A stretch of DNA of 64,000 bases, taken from Nitratiruptor tergarcus DSM 16512 (GTDB taxonomy: Bacteria > Campylobacterota > Campylobacteria > Campylobacterales > Nitratiruptoraceae). Positions 17,958 through 27,217 of the stretch are shown in pieces. The DNA is taken from the NCBI RefSeq assembly GCF_027946175.1, contig NZ_AP026671.1, positions 1,550,001 through 1,614,000 on the forward strand, in the 5' to 3' direction. A program made the position numbers and the translations under genes. The notes under the pieces were generated by a model. It saw nothing but the letters and a program-made list of their open reading frames with translations, did no database searches and was not told the origin of the DNA. Position 1 is the first letter of the stretch; every line of letters begins with the position of its first letter.

Positions 17958-19241
17958 ATGAAAAAATGGATAGCGCCTCTTCTGGCTCTCCTGCCAACCT
18001 TAGCAATGGCAGAAGATAAACTCAATAGTGGCGATACGGCATGGATGATTGTGGCAACTGCGTTTGTTATGCTTATGACACCAGCAGGGCTGGCACTTTT
18101 TTATGGTGGTATGACACGAGCAAAGAATGTGCTCAATACCTATATGATGGTGTTTATCGCCTATGTTATAGGATCTATTGTATGGGTTTTGTGGGGATAT
18201 TCACTCGCGTTCAATGGTGATGGTGCAATCATCGGTGATCTGGGCAAACTCTTTTTAAAAGGTGTCTCGAGTGATAGTCTTAGTGGAACCTATCCTGAAT
18301 TTGTCTTTATAGCATTCCAAGGAACATTTGCTGCAATCACAGTAGCAATTGCTAGTGGTTCAGTCATTGAGAGAATAAAATTCTCTACTTGGACACTTTT
18401 TACAGTGCTTTGGGTTACCTTCGTGTATGTACCTATTACACATATGGTGTGGGGTGGAGGATTTTTATACAATGATGGTGCTCTTGATTTTGCCGGTGGC
18501 ACAGTTGTACACATGAATGGTGGCCTCGCAGGATTGGTTCTTGCTCTCATGCTTGGTAAAAGAAAAGGGTATCCAAAAGAGGCTCTGCATCCATCATCTA
18601 TTATCCTTACAGCTCTTGGTGCTGCACTTCTTTGGTTTGGATGGTTTGGATTTAATGCAGGAAGCGAATTTGCAGCAGATGGAGTAGCTGGTAGCGCACT
18701 TCTTATGACAAACTTCGCTGCAGCTATTGGTGCATTAACATGGATCCTCATAGAGTGGTTTGTATACAAAAAGCCAACACTTCTTGGTGGAGCAACAGGG
18801 GCAGTAGCTGGTCTTGTAGCTATTACGCCAGCAGCTGGTTTTGTAGATGTTTTGGGTGCGCTCATAATAGGCATTGGTGGTAGTGTCGTAGGATTTTGGG
18901 GAGTAGCATGGCTTAAAAAGGTATTTAAATATGATGATAGCCTTGATGCTTTTGGTGTCCACTTTCTCGCTGGTCTATGGGGCGCTTTGGCAACTGGAAT
19001 GTTTGCACTCCAAAATCTTGCATGGGATGGAAGCCCTCTTAAAGATCACGGAAATAGAGTTTCACAAATGCTCGTACAGCTTGAATCTGTAGCAGTTACA
19101 ATGATCTTTACTGGTATTGTCACAGCAATTGTATATTTCGTCGCATCACTCCTTACTGGTGGCGGAAGAGTTGATGAAGAGACAGAAGTTATAGGTCTTG
19201 ATGAAGCAGTCCATGGAGAGAAAGGATTCAACCTCAAGTAG
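17958..19241 (+). CDS. amtB: Ammonium transporter
   Basis: 427 residues. A cleavable signal peptide ('LLALLPTLAMAED') precedes eleven membrane helices. Family marks are 'LMTPAGLALFYGGMTRAKN' (~36-54), 'VHMNGGLAGL' with the pore-lining His, 'GWFGFNAGSEF' (~231-241) and 'FGVHFLAGLWGALATGMF' with the second His. It conducts ammonium into the cell as a trimer. glnK follows after 36 bases, the standard amtB-glnK pair, so GlnK should block it when nitrogen is plentiful. The start has AAAGGAG upstream. Confidence 0.97.
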   Translation: MKKWIAPLLALLPTLAMAEDKLNSGDTAWMIVATAFVMLMTPAGLALFYGGMTRAKNVLNTYMMVFIAYVIGSIVWVLWGYSLAFNGDGAIIGDLGKLFLKGVSSDSLSGTYPEFVFIAFQGTFAAITVAIASGSVIERIKFSTWTLFTVLWVTFVYVPITHMVWGGGFLYNDGALDFAGGTVVHMNGGLAGLVLALMLGKRKGYPKEALHPSSIILTALGAALLWFGWFGFNAGSEFAADGVAGSALLMTNFAAAIGALTWILIEWFVYKKPTLLGGATGAVAGLVAITPAAGFVDVLGALIIGIGGSVVGFWGVAWLKKVFKYDDSLDAFGVHFLAGLWGALATGMFALQNLAWDGSPLKDHGNRVSQMLVQLESVAVTMIFTGIVTAIVYFVASLLTGGGRVDEETEVIGLDEAVHGEKGFNLK

Positions 19242-19616
<375 letters not shown>

Positions 19617-19624
19617 GCCTCTTT

Positions 19625-20038
19625 TTAAATTATAAACAAAGAAGCCTCTTGCGTTTTTTTAATATAGGTATCTAGATCACTAATTGGTCTTTGTAAAAAA
19701 TCTTGTATACATGCTCCTAAATCTTTCCAAAAAAGATCCAATACTGGATTGTGCGTCTTGCACACATCACTGCAGCATTCACTCTCCACAGCCTTGACAA
19801 TATCTAAAAAAAGAATCTCCTGTACATCTTTAGCAAAAGTGTATCCTCCTCGCGCACCACGAATACTTTTGAGTATACCGCTTTTTTTTAGGAGCAAAAG
19901 CAGCTGCTCTAAAAAATTTTTTGGGATATGTGCACCCTCTGCAATACTCTCAATTTTCATCGGAAGCTTATGCATATGGGAGTATAGAAAGTAGACAGCT
20001 GCCAAAGCATAGACACTCTTTGTGGTTATTTTCGGCAT
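19625..20038 (-). CDS. Rrf2-family transcriptional regulator
   Basis: 137 residues. An N-terminal winged helix ('TTKSVYALAAVYFLYS', 'IESIAEGAHIPKNFLEQLLLLLKKSG', 'IRGARGGYTFAK') is followed by three Cys in 'ESECCSDVCKTHNP', the spot where IscR and NsrR bind an Fe-S cluster. So it may sense iron-sulfur status, NO or redox, or cysteine as in CymR. Its start overlaps the DUF4395 gene by 13 bases, and the pair may be one transcript. Confidence 0.88.
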   Translation of the reverse strand: MPKITTKSVYALAAVYFLYSHMHKLPMKIESIAEGAHIPKNFLEQLLLLLKKSGILKSIRGARGGYTFAKDVQEILFLDIVKAVESECCSDVCKTHNPVLDLFWKDLGACIQDFLQRPISDLDTYIKKTQEASLFII

Positions 20039-20463
20039 AATCGCACTCCTCGTACATAGTAATTATAAAGTGTACATCCTACACAATAATGAAAAAAAGC
20101 TTCTAAAGCGATGCAGACTGCCATAATACCATAGAACATTTCCCATACCATTTCCCATCCCATGAGTTTTGCTAGAAGTAAAAAAATCATAAGAATCAAA
20201 CCTACCCTAGCAGCAAATTTTTTCGCAGCTGCATCCTCCTTTACCTCATCTATTTTAAAAAATTTTAAAATTTTTTTGGCTACAACAAAAAGAGGAGCAT
20301 ACAATGAACCCATAAATACACGTATTGCTAGCTCCATAATGATGACTAAAAGAGCTAGCACTGAAACATATCCCCATAGAAGCAAAAAAAACATAAAGAG
20401 TGCACTTAGCCGTATAGCATTTGCATCAACTCTTTCAGATGAGATAGGGCAACTAGAAGCCAT
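20026..20463 (-). CDS. DUF4395 membrane protein
   Basis: 145 residues with about four membrane helices. 'SSCPISSERVDANAIRLSA' near the N-terminus and 'YCVGCTLYNY' near the C-terminus (CxxC) are the family marks of DUF4395. Such proteins often accompany thioredoxin-like or rhodanese genes and are thought to act in membrane thiol chemistry; there is no firm function. It sits between the Rrf2 regulator and the FadL-type porin, overlapping both by 11-13 bases, which suggests one operon. Confidence 0.75.
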   Translation of the reverse strand: MASSCPISSERVDANAIRLSALFMFFLLLWGYVSVLALLVIIMELAIRVFMGSLYAPLFVVAKKILKFFKIDEVKEDAAAKKFAARVGLILMIFLLLAKLMGWEMVWEMFYGIMAVCIALEAFFHYCVGCTLYNYYVRGVRLCRK

Positions 20464-21559
20464 ACTCTATCCCTATACTGATTGAACTTTGACGATTAAA
20501 AGCTTCTATGGGACCGCTTGCAATATGCTCTTTTGGAGCATAAAGATATGCCAAATGGAGTTTATAGGGCTGAAGATCCATTGTCATCCCAATACTTACA
20601 TGTCTTTTGGTAATTGCTGGAAAACCAACAAGATTAAAAAATGCTATATCTTGAGCCCGAAAAGGCACACCTTCAATATTTTTACTTGTAAATCCATTCA
20701 TAGCCTTCGTAGCATAGCTATATCCTGCTCGCAACGTAGATTTTCCAAAACTCTTTTGGATCCCAAATGTATATACATTTTGACTCTTCCAGTTAAAATC
20801 CTCATATCCTCTCGCGTGGGACCAAAAAACTCTTTTGAAATCCCCCATAAACCGCCATCCATTGCTATGATAAGCGATACCTATACCCACCTCTGCAGGT
20901 TGAGTAAGATGAAAATCCTCTTGTTCACCATAACGATCAAAATCAAATACACGTTTATACTTCATAGGAACAGAGGAGGTGGCTGTTGCTGCAAAGGTCA
21001 CACTCTCCCAATCATAATAGATCCCTACATTTGCTCCTATTCCAATGTCTCTACTCATTCTATCACCAAGCTGGCTTGGCATATGTGCAGCCATACGGAG
21101 TGCACCATATGAGAAGTTTACTCCAACTCCTATGCCAAATCTTCCCCATCTTTTCGCGTATGCTCCAATCAGTTTTGCATAGGCAAATTTTGTCTTCATA
21201 TATGCAAGTGAAGGAACTGGATAATCCACACCCATACCACTAACACCAAACACCCCTACACCAAAAGCACTCTCTTGATCTAAACTTTTGGTATATCCCA
21301 CATAGGGTATCAGTTCAAAATCGGCTTTGCTCTTATATGCATTTGCATGTACTTGTGGCATAAAAAAAGTTGTACCTATTTCAAAATTGCTCTTTTTTGT
21401 AAAAGAGAGGAGGGATGGATTGATAAAAATCGACTCACCACCTTGATATGCAGCTATTCCTGCACCTGCAACACCTCGCGATTTTGCTCCTGCACCTACT
21501 AAATTATCTCCAACTGTAGCAAACAGAGCCAAAGGGGCAAAAAGGAGTAGCTTTTTCAT
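20453..21559 (-). CDS. OmpP1/FadL-family outer-membrane protein
   Basis: About 368 residues from the ATG at 21559, which begins a signal peptide ('MKKLLLFAPLALFATVGDN'); an earlier frame start at 21607 is rejected because it lies before the signal. The mature start 'NLVGAGAKSRGVAGAGIAAY' followed by 'ESIFINPSLLSF' is the FadL/OmpP1 pattern. The body is a beta-barrel with alternating aromatic strands, and the C-terminus 'SISIGIEYGF' ends in Phe, as required for Bam insertion. It probably lets hydrophobic compounds across the outer membrane; the substrate is unknown. Confidence 0.8.
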   Translation of the reverse strand: MKKLLLFAPLALFATVGDNLVGAGAKSRGVAGAGIAAYQGGESIFINPSLLSFTKKSNFEIGTTFFMPQVHANAYKSKADFELIPYVGYTKSLDQESAFGVGVFGVSGMGVDYPVPSLAYMKTKFAYAKLIGAYAKRWGRFGIGVGVNFSYGALRMAAHMPSQLGDRMSRDIGIGANVGIYYDWESVTFAATATSSVPMKYKRVFDFDRYGEQEDFHLTQPAEVGIGIAYHSNGWRFMGDFKRVFWSHARGYEDFNWKSQNVYTFGIQKSFGKSTLRAGYSYATKAMNGFTSKNIEGVPFRAQDIAFFNLVGFPAITKRHVSIGMTMDLQPYKLHLAYLYAPKEHIASGPIEAFNRQSSISIGIEYGF

Positions 21560-21656
21560 AGTAGACCTTTTTTGAAGAAGTTTACACAAAAGCGGCACCA
21601 ATGTCAATAAAGTCTATATATTTTGTCAAGATTGTAGCCGAATAACAAAGAAGGGC

Positions 21657-22922
21657 TTATAAAAGCCCAAGAAGTGCGATAAATAGGACTGGAGGAGTGA
21701 TAATTAATCCTACTTTCATATACTCTCCCCAACCAATTTTTACTCCTTTTTTTGCCAATACATGAAGCCAAAGGAGCGTAGCAAGAGAGCCAATAGGTGT
21801 CATTTTTGGCCCTAGATTTGCTCCCAAAATGTTAGCATAAGCCAAAAATGTATCACCTGTTTTATCTATTGCAAGATCCATAACCATGATAGTTGGCATA
21901 TTATTCATCACTGCACTTAAAAATGCAGACAAAAATCCTGTCCCAATGGTTGCAACTTCTCTTCCATGCTGCTTCAACGCAATAATCCACTCTGCAATCT
22001 CGTCCGTTAGCCCTGCATTTTTCAAACCAAAAACCACCACATATAACCCAATAGAAAACCAAACAACTTGCCAAGGAGCGGCCTTTATTGTCATCAACGG
22101 TTTTGTAGCTCTGTATTTTGCAGCAATAATCAAAAAAAGCAGTGCACCTCCCAAGGCAAAAAAGGAGATAGGAATATGATATATATCACCTATAAAATAT
22201 CCTGCAAGTAGCAATCCCAAAAAGATCCAGCTAATCCGAAACATCTTTTTATGTTTTATAACACTTTGCGCTTCAGGCAAAATTGAGATATCGACCCTCT
22301 TTGGAATAGCTTTTCTAAAAAAGAGCCAAAGAACTGCAATAGATGCAATAATTGCTAAAAGATTTGGCAAAAACATCTTTTGCATATACTCTACAAACCC
22401 TATATGAAAATAGTCAGCCGTAACAATATTTGTAAGATTAGAGATTACCAAAGGATTGGACGCGCTATCGCCAATAAAGCCACCTGCCATTAAAAATGCG
22501 AATATTGCTCTGTTATCCATCTGTAAATAGCGCATTTTTGCTAGTAAAATAGGTGTTAAGATAAGAGCAGCTCCATCATTGGCAAAAAATGCAGCAACAA
22601 ATGCTCCAAGTAAAAGCGTATTGATAAACATCAAAGTTCCACTGCCATAACTTAACTTTGTCATCTTCACTGCTGCCCACTCAAAAAAACCTATCTCATC
22701 AAGTACCATTGATAGAAGTATAATTCCAATAAATGCCAGCGTTGCATCCCAAACTATGGAAGTCACTTCCAAGACATCTTGCAATGAAACTACGCCAAAG
22801 AGCAAAGCAGCAACTGCTCCTAAAACAGCACTTGTTCCAATTTGCAAGCCTTTAGGCTGCCATATAACCAAAACTAGCGTAACGAGAAAAATAGTCAAAG
22901 CAACTATCATCCCAAGATCCAA
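21657..22922 (-). CDS. arsB: Arsenite efflux transporter ArsB (ArsB/NhaD superfamily)
   Basis: 421 residues, about eleven membrane helices. 'AAFFANDGAALILTPILLAKM' and 'SNPLVISNLTNIVTADYFHI' are the two re-entrant regions of the ion-transporter fold, in the ArsB arrangement. It expels arsenite, or antimonite, from the cell. It is the last gene of arsR-arsC-thioredoxin-arsP-arsB on the minus strand and overlaps arsP by 16 bases. Without an arsA nearby it should work as a secondary, proton-driven pump. Confidence 0.9.
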   Translation of the reverse strand: MDLGMIVALTIFLVTLVLVIWQPKGLQIGTSAVLGAVAALLFGVVSLQDVLEVTSIVWDATLAFIGIILLSMVLDEIGFFEWAAVKMTKLSYGSGTLMFINTLLLGAFVAAFFANDGAALILTPILLAKMRYLQMDNRAIFAFLMAGGFIGDSASNPLVISNLTNIVTADYFHIGFVEYMQKMFLPNLLAIIASIAVLWLFFRKAIPKRVDISILPEAQSVIKHKKMFRISWIFLGLLLAGYFIGDIYHIPISFFALGGALLFLIIAAKYRATKPLMTIKAAPWQVVWFSIGLYVVVFGLKNAGLTDEIAEWIIALKQHGREVATIGTGFLSAFLSAVMNNMPTIMVMDLAIDKTGDTFLAYANILGANLGPKMTPIGSLATLLWLHVLAKKGVKIGWGEYMKVGLIITPPVLFIALLGLL

Positions 22923-23854
22923 TTAAAGAGATACCCTACAGCCATAATACCAACCGCTACTGTTGAAAAAAATATGATAATGAGCTTCCAAGAGAGAATT
23001 CTCTTTAAAATCATCGCCTCAGGCAGGCTCAAAGCTGTAATTGCCATCATAAAAGCAAGTGCCGTTCCCATAGGCATTCCCTTATCTGTCAAAACCTCAA
23101 TGAGTGGCATAACACCTGCCGCATTTGAGTACATAGGCACGCCTAGAAACGTGGCTAAAGGCACTGCATACCAAGCATCACTTCCTGCTACTTTTACTAT
23201 AAAATCAGTAGGAACATATCCATGAATAAATGCACCAACTGCAATCCCCCCAATCACATAGAGCCATACTTTTTTGATAATATCTTTTGTATACTCCCAT
23301 GCATCATGTAAACGATCGCGCATGGTTAGTTCAATAGCACAGCTTGGCACCTCTTTATCAAGAGGTTGTACCTTGATGAGTATCTCATCTTCAAGATCCA
23401 TTTTTCCAATAATAATCCCTGCAACTATCGCTACCAACAGGCCAAATCCAATATAGAGCGCTGTTACTTTCCAGCCAAAAAGCGTAAGCAACATTGCAAT
23501 AGCTATCTCATTATTCATAGGAGCTGAAATAAGATAGCTAAAAGTAACACCAAGAGGGATGCGTGCTTGCAAAAATCCTAAAAAAAGAGGAATAGCACTA
23601 CAGCTACAAAACGGTGTGATTATGCCAAAAACAGCTGCTGCTACATGGCCAAAGAGGGGATGCTTACGGCTGAGATATTCTCGCACCTTTTCAGTTGGAA
23701 AAAAGCTACGCAGCAGCGTAACAACAAAGATAATAACTACTAAAAGTGTAAAGATTTTAACTGTATCATAGATAAAAAAATCGAGTACATCAGCAATCTT
23801 GCCACTCAGTCCAAGAGTTTTATAGACAAAATGATCTACGATTTCGCGCCACAT
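22907..23854 (-). CDS. arsP: ArsP-type permease (DUF318)
   Basis: 315 residues, about eight membrane helices in two halves. 'ITPFCSCSAIPLFLGFLQA' holds the Cys pair and 'SAPMNNEIAIAMLLTLFGW' completes the first half; 'GVPMYSNAAGVMPLIEVL' repeats the motif in the second. ArsP exports trivalent organoarsenicals in Campylobacter, and related permeases handle other metals. In this operon it lies between a small thioredoxin-like gene and arsB. Confidence 0.85.
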   Translation of the reverse strand: MWREIVDHFVYKTLGLSGKIADVLDFFIYDTVKIFTLLVVIIFVVTLLRSFFPTEKVREYLSRKHPLFGHVAAAVFGIITPFCSCSAIPLFLGFLQARIPLGVTFSYLISAPMNNEIAIAMLLTLFGWKVTALYIGFGLLVAIVAGIIIGKMDLEDEILIKVQPLDKEVPSCAIELTMRDRLHDAWEYTKDIIKKVWLYVIGGIAVGAFIHGYVPTDFIVKVAGSDAWYAVPLATFLGVPMYSNAAGVMPLIEVLTDKGMPMGTALAFMMAITALSLPEAMILKRILSWKLIIIFFSTVAVGIMAVGYLFNWILG

Positions 23855-23855
23855 G

Positions 23856-24086
23856 TTAGCCTAGCAGCTTTACAATCTCATCTACACTGAGCACTTTTCC
23901 TACACTCACCACCTTCCCATCAATCACAAGCCCTGGCGTACTCATGACACCATACTCCATGATCTTTGTTATATCTTCAACCTTTTCTACCTGAGCAAAT
24001 TTGCCACTTTGCGCAACCGCTTTTTTTACATTCTCCTCGAGTGCCCTGCACTTCGCACACCCTGTTCCTAAAATATCTATTTTCAT
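23856..24086 (-). CDS. Small thioredoxin-fold protein of the arsenic operon
   Basis: 76 residues. A CAKC redox pair at residues 10-13 ('LGTGCAKCRALEENV') and the cis-Pro loop 'VMSTPGLVIDGKVV' show the compact 'redox-active disulfide protein 2' type of thioredoxin. It probably supplies electrons to the neighbouring permease or arsenate reductase, or carries a metalloid (inference). It is packed between arsC (ends one base away) and arsP. Confidence 0.88.
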   Translation of the reverse strand: MKIDILGTGCAKCRALEENVKKAVAQSGKFAQVEKVEDITKIMEYGVMSTPGLVIDGKVVSVGKVLSVDEIVKLLG

Positions 24087-24500
24087 TTACGCTCCTTTTA
24101 ACTCTTTTTCTATTCTTGGAAGAAGTCTTCTTTTTATCTCCTCTTTTGTAGCCACAAAGGCTTCATAAGGTTTTCCATCAGGATCTGCAAATCCTTCATG
24201 AATCGTTTTTGTCTCTCCAGGAAACACGGGACAACTCTCTTTTGCATTATCACACACAGTCACGACCAAGTCAAAAGGTGCATATTCCATCACCTCTTCA
24301 ATACTCTTTGAATGATACCTCTCATCCCAAGCTCCCTCTTCTTGCAAAACCTTTTTGGCATGGGGATTGATACGGCCACTAGGATTGCTGCCAGCGCTCA
24401 AAGCCTCTATTCCTTGAGGTTTGAGATACTTATTGACAAGTCCTTCTGCGATAATAGATCTGCAGCTATTACCTGTACAAAGAATTAACACCCTTTTCAT
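24087..24500 (-). CDS. arsC: Arsenate reductase, thioredoxin-coupled type
   Basis: 137 residues. The P-loop C8-TGNSCRS of low-molecular-weight phosphatases and two further cysteines, C83 and C90 ('VTVCDNAKESCPVFPG'), match the thioredoxin-type ArsC cascade, not the glutaredoxin type. It reduces arsenate to arsenite in the cytoplasm, which ArsB then exports. The start overlaps the arsR stop by 4 bases. A CAKC thioredoxin-like protein directly downstream may be its partner. Confidence 0.94.
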   Translation of the reverse strand: MKRVLILCTGNSCRSIIAEGLVNKYLKPQGIEALSAGSNPSGRINPHAKKVLQEEGAWDERYHSKSIEEVMEYAPFDLVVTVCDNAKESCPVFPGETKTIHEGFADPDGKPYEAFVATKEEIKRRLLPRIEKELKGA

Positions 24501-24823
24501 AATTTACATTCTCCTGAGAGTTTTTCTAATTTTGGCAGCTCTAACGGCAGAACTCTTATTTCTTCAAGAGCCTCACTTCTAAAGCGATCAAGTGGCCTGC
24601 GCACTGCATAGTAGCTCCAGCGTCCCTTCCTTTGGCTGTGCAAAAATCCAGCATCTTTGAGGATTTTCAGGTGGCGTGAGAGGCGAGATTGCAACATTCC
24701 AAAAGAGGCTTCAAGGTCGCATACACACAAAGGCCCATGCATGTCAATGAATTTGAGAAGCTTTACTCTCGTCTCATCATACAAAGCACCAACTGTGCGT
24801 AAAAAATCCTCCATAGCTTCCAT
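24497..24823 (-). CDS. arsR: ArsR-family metalloregulator
   Basis: 108 residues. A winged-helix repressor with the metal-binding pair C33-V-C35 in 'GPLCVCDLEASFGMLQ', the ELCVCDL-type site of ArsR at the start of the DNA-binding helix. Binding of As(III) releases it from DNA. A second start at residue 4 (24814) is possible. It is the first gene of the ars operon, with the proposed operator 44 bases upstream of its ATG. Two more Cys or His near the C-terminus ('LSGECKL') could add a third ligand. Confidence 0.93.
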   Translation of the reverse strand: MEAMEDFLRTVGALYDETRVKLLKFIDMHGPLCVCDLEASFGMLQSRLSRHLKILKDAGFLHSQRKGRWSYYAVRRPLDRFRSEALEEIRVLPLELPKLEKLSGECKL

Positions 24824-24866
24824 TTCTTATCCTTTTGCAAAGAGATTATAACCAATAGAACTATTT

Positions 24867-24886
24867 ATATCAAGATATATTGATAT
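24867..24886. promoter_or_regulatory. ArsR-type operator
   Basis: ATATCAA-GATATA-TTGATAT, exact 7-bp arms around 6 bases. The ATCAA-N6-TTGAT core is what ArsR family boxes look like. It sits just upstream of arsR, in the AT-rich gap before rarA. Confidence 0.65.
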
Positions 24887-24899
24887 ATTAATAGATAAA

Positions 24900-26093
24900 C
24901 TATTGCTTTTTTCCTTTAATTTTCTCTAACCATTCTTGCAACTTCTTTTCAAATCCTATTCCACTACTTTGATAAAATTGCATCTTCTTACTCATATACT
25001 CTTGCTCTACATAGCCACCATAATGATGGGGATACTTGTAGCCTTGAAATTTTGGAGGTTTGAGATGTGCTGGAATAGGGGAGTTGTCATTTTGTGCGAC
25101 TTCAAGTGCTTTATTGATTGCACTATATGCAGCATTAGATTTTGGGGAGCTTGCTAGATATGTAACACACTGGCTTAAAATTATCCTTGCTTCAGGATAG
25201 CCGATATTTTTCACTGCAGTAAGTGTAGAGACTGCAAGATTTAAAGCGTTTGGATTTGCATTACCTATATCTTCACTTGCCAAAATCACAAGACGCCTTG
25301 CAATAAACTCTGGCGGCTCTGCAGCTGCAATGAGTCTTGCAAGATAGTAGAGCGCTGCATCTATGTCACTACCGCGAATACTCTTAATAAGAGCACTAGC
25401 CAAAGTATAGTGTGTTTCAGCACTACTGCTGCCTTCATGAAAACTCGCTGGTACAAGTTTACTAAGAATCTCTTTTGTTATATGTCTGTTTATAATAGAT
25501 GCAGCTTGCAATATCTTTATAATATTTCTCGCATCTCCTTGAGCTATGCGAATAAGATACTCTCTTGCATCTTCATCAAGTGTGAGGGAGAGTTTTTGTA
25601 CAACTTTTTGGCTAAGCTCTCCTAGCTCTTCATCACTCAAAGGCTTAAACTCAAAGAGAAAAGATCGCGACCTAATCGCAGCAGTAAGTGAGAAAAAAGG
25701 ATTTTCAGTGCTTGCGCCTATTATTAAAGCCTCCTCTTTTTCCATTATTGGCAACAACACCTCTTGCTGGGTACGGGAAAGTCTATGGACCTCATCGATG
25801 AAGATGAGAGGCTGGAGGAGTGTATCTTTGTAACGTGCTACTATTTTGCGTATCTCATCTATTTTGAGACTCGTAGCATTGAGTTCATAAAAATCTCTAT
25901 CAAGCATAGATGCAACAATACGTGCAAGCGTCGTCTTACCAGTCCCGGGAGGACCATAAAAGAAGGAGTGGGGGATGGCATTTGCTTGGATGAGTTTATA
26001 AAAAGGGGCATCTTTGCCTACTAAATGGCGCTGTCCAATAAACTCTTCAAGACTTTGGGGGCGAAACTCTCTATCCATTGACCACTTTGACAA
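24900..26093 (-). CDS. rarA: Replication-associated recombination protein A (RarA/MgsA)
   Basis: 397 residues. The clamp-loader-like AAA+ core shows 'RPQSLEEFIGQRHLVG' (~12-27), Walker A 'GPPGTGKTTLARIVA', Walker B 'LIFIDEVHRLSRTQQEVLL', sensor 1 'GASTENPFF' and, in the C-terminal part, 'RGSDIDAALYYLARLIAAAE' and 'ASEDIGNANPNALNLA', which are specific for the MgsA/RarA/WRNIP1 group. It acts at stalled replication forks. It overlaps yjbQ by 23 bases and reads in the same direction. Confidence 0.93.
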   Translation of the reverse strand: MSKWSMDREFRPQSLEEFIGQRHLVGKDAPFYKLIQANAIPHSFFYGPPGTGKTTLARIVASMLDRDFYELNATSLKIDEIRKIVARYKDTLLQPLIFIDEVHRLSRTQQEVLLPIMEKEEALIIGASTENPFFSLTAAIRSRSFLFEFKPLSDEELGELSQKVVQKLSLTLDEDAREYLIRIAQGDARNIIKILQAASIINRHITKEILSKLVPASFHEGSSSAETHYTLASALIKSIRGSDIDAALYYLARLIAAAEPPEFIARRLVILASEDIGNANPNALNLAVSTLTAVKNIGYPEARIILSQCVTYLASSPKSNAAYSAINKALEVAQNDNSPIPAHLKPPKFQGYKYPHHYGGYVEQEYMSKKMQFYQSSGIGFEKKLQEWLEKIKGKKQ

Positions 26094-26466
26094 AAAACTC
26101 TCTTACTTCCCGTGGCCCATCATACTCACAAAAATAGATTCCTTGCCATTTTCCTAACATCAACTTTGCATCCACTACAGGAATAGCGACGCTGTTGCCC
26201 GTAAGAGCTGATTTAAGATGCGCATCTGCATTCTCTCCGTGCGCATAGCGATCGCTTTTAGGCACTAAACGGCTCATATGTGCCAAAAAATCTCGCTGTA
26301 ATTCTGGATCCACATTTTCAAAAAGTAAAATCCCCGTGGTAGTATGTGGAGAATAGACAATGCAGCTACCATTTGTAACACCACTTTTAATCACTTCCTC
26401 TTTCACAATCTCCGTTATTTCTATCATTTCACTCTTGTGGTTAGTGCTTATCTCTATTCTTCTCAT
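26071..26466 (-). CDS. YjbQ-family (UPF0047) protein
   Basis: 131 residues. 'IVYSPHTTTGILLFENVDPEL' and 'HAHGEN'-like 'RYAHGENADAHLKSAL', plus 'GKWQGIYFCEYDGPR', are the family motifs, with conserved His residues that could hold a metal. The family has been reported to show low thiamine-phosphate synthase activity when overproduced; its real role is unresolved. It overlaps both neighbours (rluB-like by 26 bases, rarA by 23), typical of this tightly packed strand. Confidence 0.88.
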   Translation of the reverse strand: MRRIEISTNHKSEMIEITEIVKEEVIKSGVTNGSCIVYSPHTTTGILLFENVDPELQRDFLAHMSRLVPKSDRYAHGENADAHLKSALTGNSVAIPVVDAKLMLGKWQGIYFCEYDGPREVREFFVKVVNG

Positions 26467-27217
26467 CTACTTCCTTTAAAAATTCTCGAAGTTTTTCATA
26501 CTCTTTTTTGCTTAAATATCTCGTTTTTCCTGTAGGCAAGGCATTGAGTTTTATCCAACCATATTCTACTCTCTTTAAGTCTACCACATCTTTACCAAAA
26601 TGGGCAAAAAATCGTCTAATTTCCCTATTTTTCCCTTCAATCAAAGCAACTTTGAGTTTGCTAAAAGTTGGGGCATTTTTATCAATCCTGTATGCAAAAA
26701 AAGGCGCAAATCGCATTGAAGTGATACTGCTTTTTTCATGAGCGCCGGCTGTTGCATCTTCCAGCTCCAAACCCTCTCGCATTGCCTCTTCCATTTTTGG
26801 TGTCACTTCACCCTTGATTTTAACATTATATACTCTTGGAATATCGCTCTCCATAAGAGCCCCAGCAATCTTTGGAGAATCGGTAAGAAGTAGTAGCCCT
26901 TCACTTGCAAAATCAAGTCTTCCAATAGGAATAAAATGAAAAAACTTTTTAGGCAAAGAATCATAGATCGTTTTTCTTCCTCTATCATCCTTTTTGGTAA
27001 CAAGCTCGCCTTTTGGCTTATTGTATACAATGACCGTGTAGTCTACCTTTGGCTTGATGAGTTTGCCTTTTACAAAGACCTTATCGCCCTCTTGCACATC
27101 ATAATAGGGCTCTTTAACTATTTGGCGATTGACTTTGACCAGTCCATCTTGAATCAATTTATCTGCTTCTCTTCTGGAGTAGGTTGTATTATGGGAGATA
27201 TATTTATTGAGTCTCAT
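26441..27217 (-). CDS. RsuA/RluB-family pseudouridine synthase
   Basis: 258 residues. An S4 RNA-binding domain (1-60, 'RLNKYISHNTTYSRREADKL') is followed by the catalytic domain, with the Asp in 'IPIGRLDFASEGLLLLTDS' (~97-115) and 'EGKNREIRRFFAHFGKDVVDL' (~190-210). It modifies uridine in ribosomal RNA. The RluB (23S) or RluE/RsuA (16S) assignment cannot be made by eye. It overlaps kdsD by 4 bases. Confidence 0.9.
   Translation of the reverse strand: MRLNKYISHNTTYSRREADKLIQDGLVKVNRQIVKEPYYDVQEGDKVFVKGKLIKPKVDYTVIVYNKPKGELVTKKDDRGRKTIYDSLPKKFFHFIPIGRLDFASEGLLLLTDSPKIAGALMESDIPRVYNVKIKGEVTPKMEEAMREGLELEDATAGAHEKSSITSMRFAPFFAYRIDKNAPTFSKLKVALIEGKNREIRRFFAHFGKDVVDLKRVEYGWIKLNALPTGKTRYLSKKEYEKLREFLKEVDEKNRDKH

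Noticed and set aside
18290-18874. 194-codon open frame antisense to amtB
   Set aside because: Lies fully inside the well-matched amtB frame on the other strand; its sequence is Ala/Pro/Thr-rich shadow, with no ribosome site.
20489-21112. 207-codon open frame on the + strand over the FadL-type gene
   Set aside because: Antisense shadow; the opposite strand has signal peptide, barrel pattern and a C-terminal Phe.
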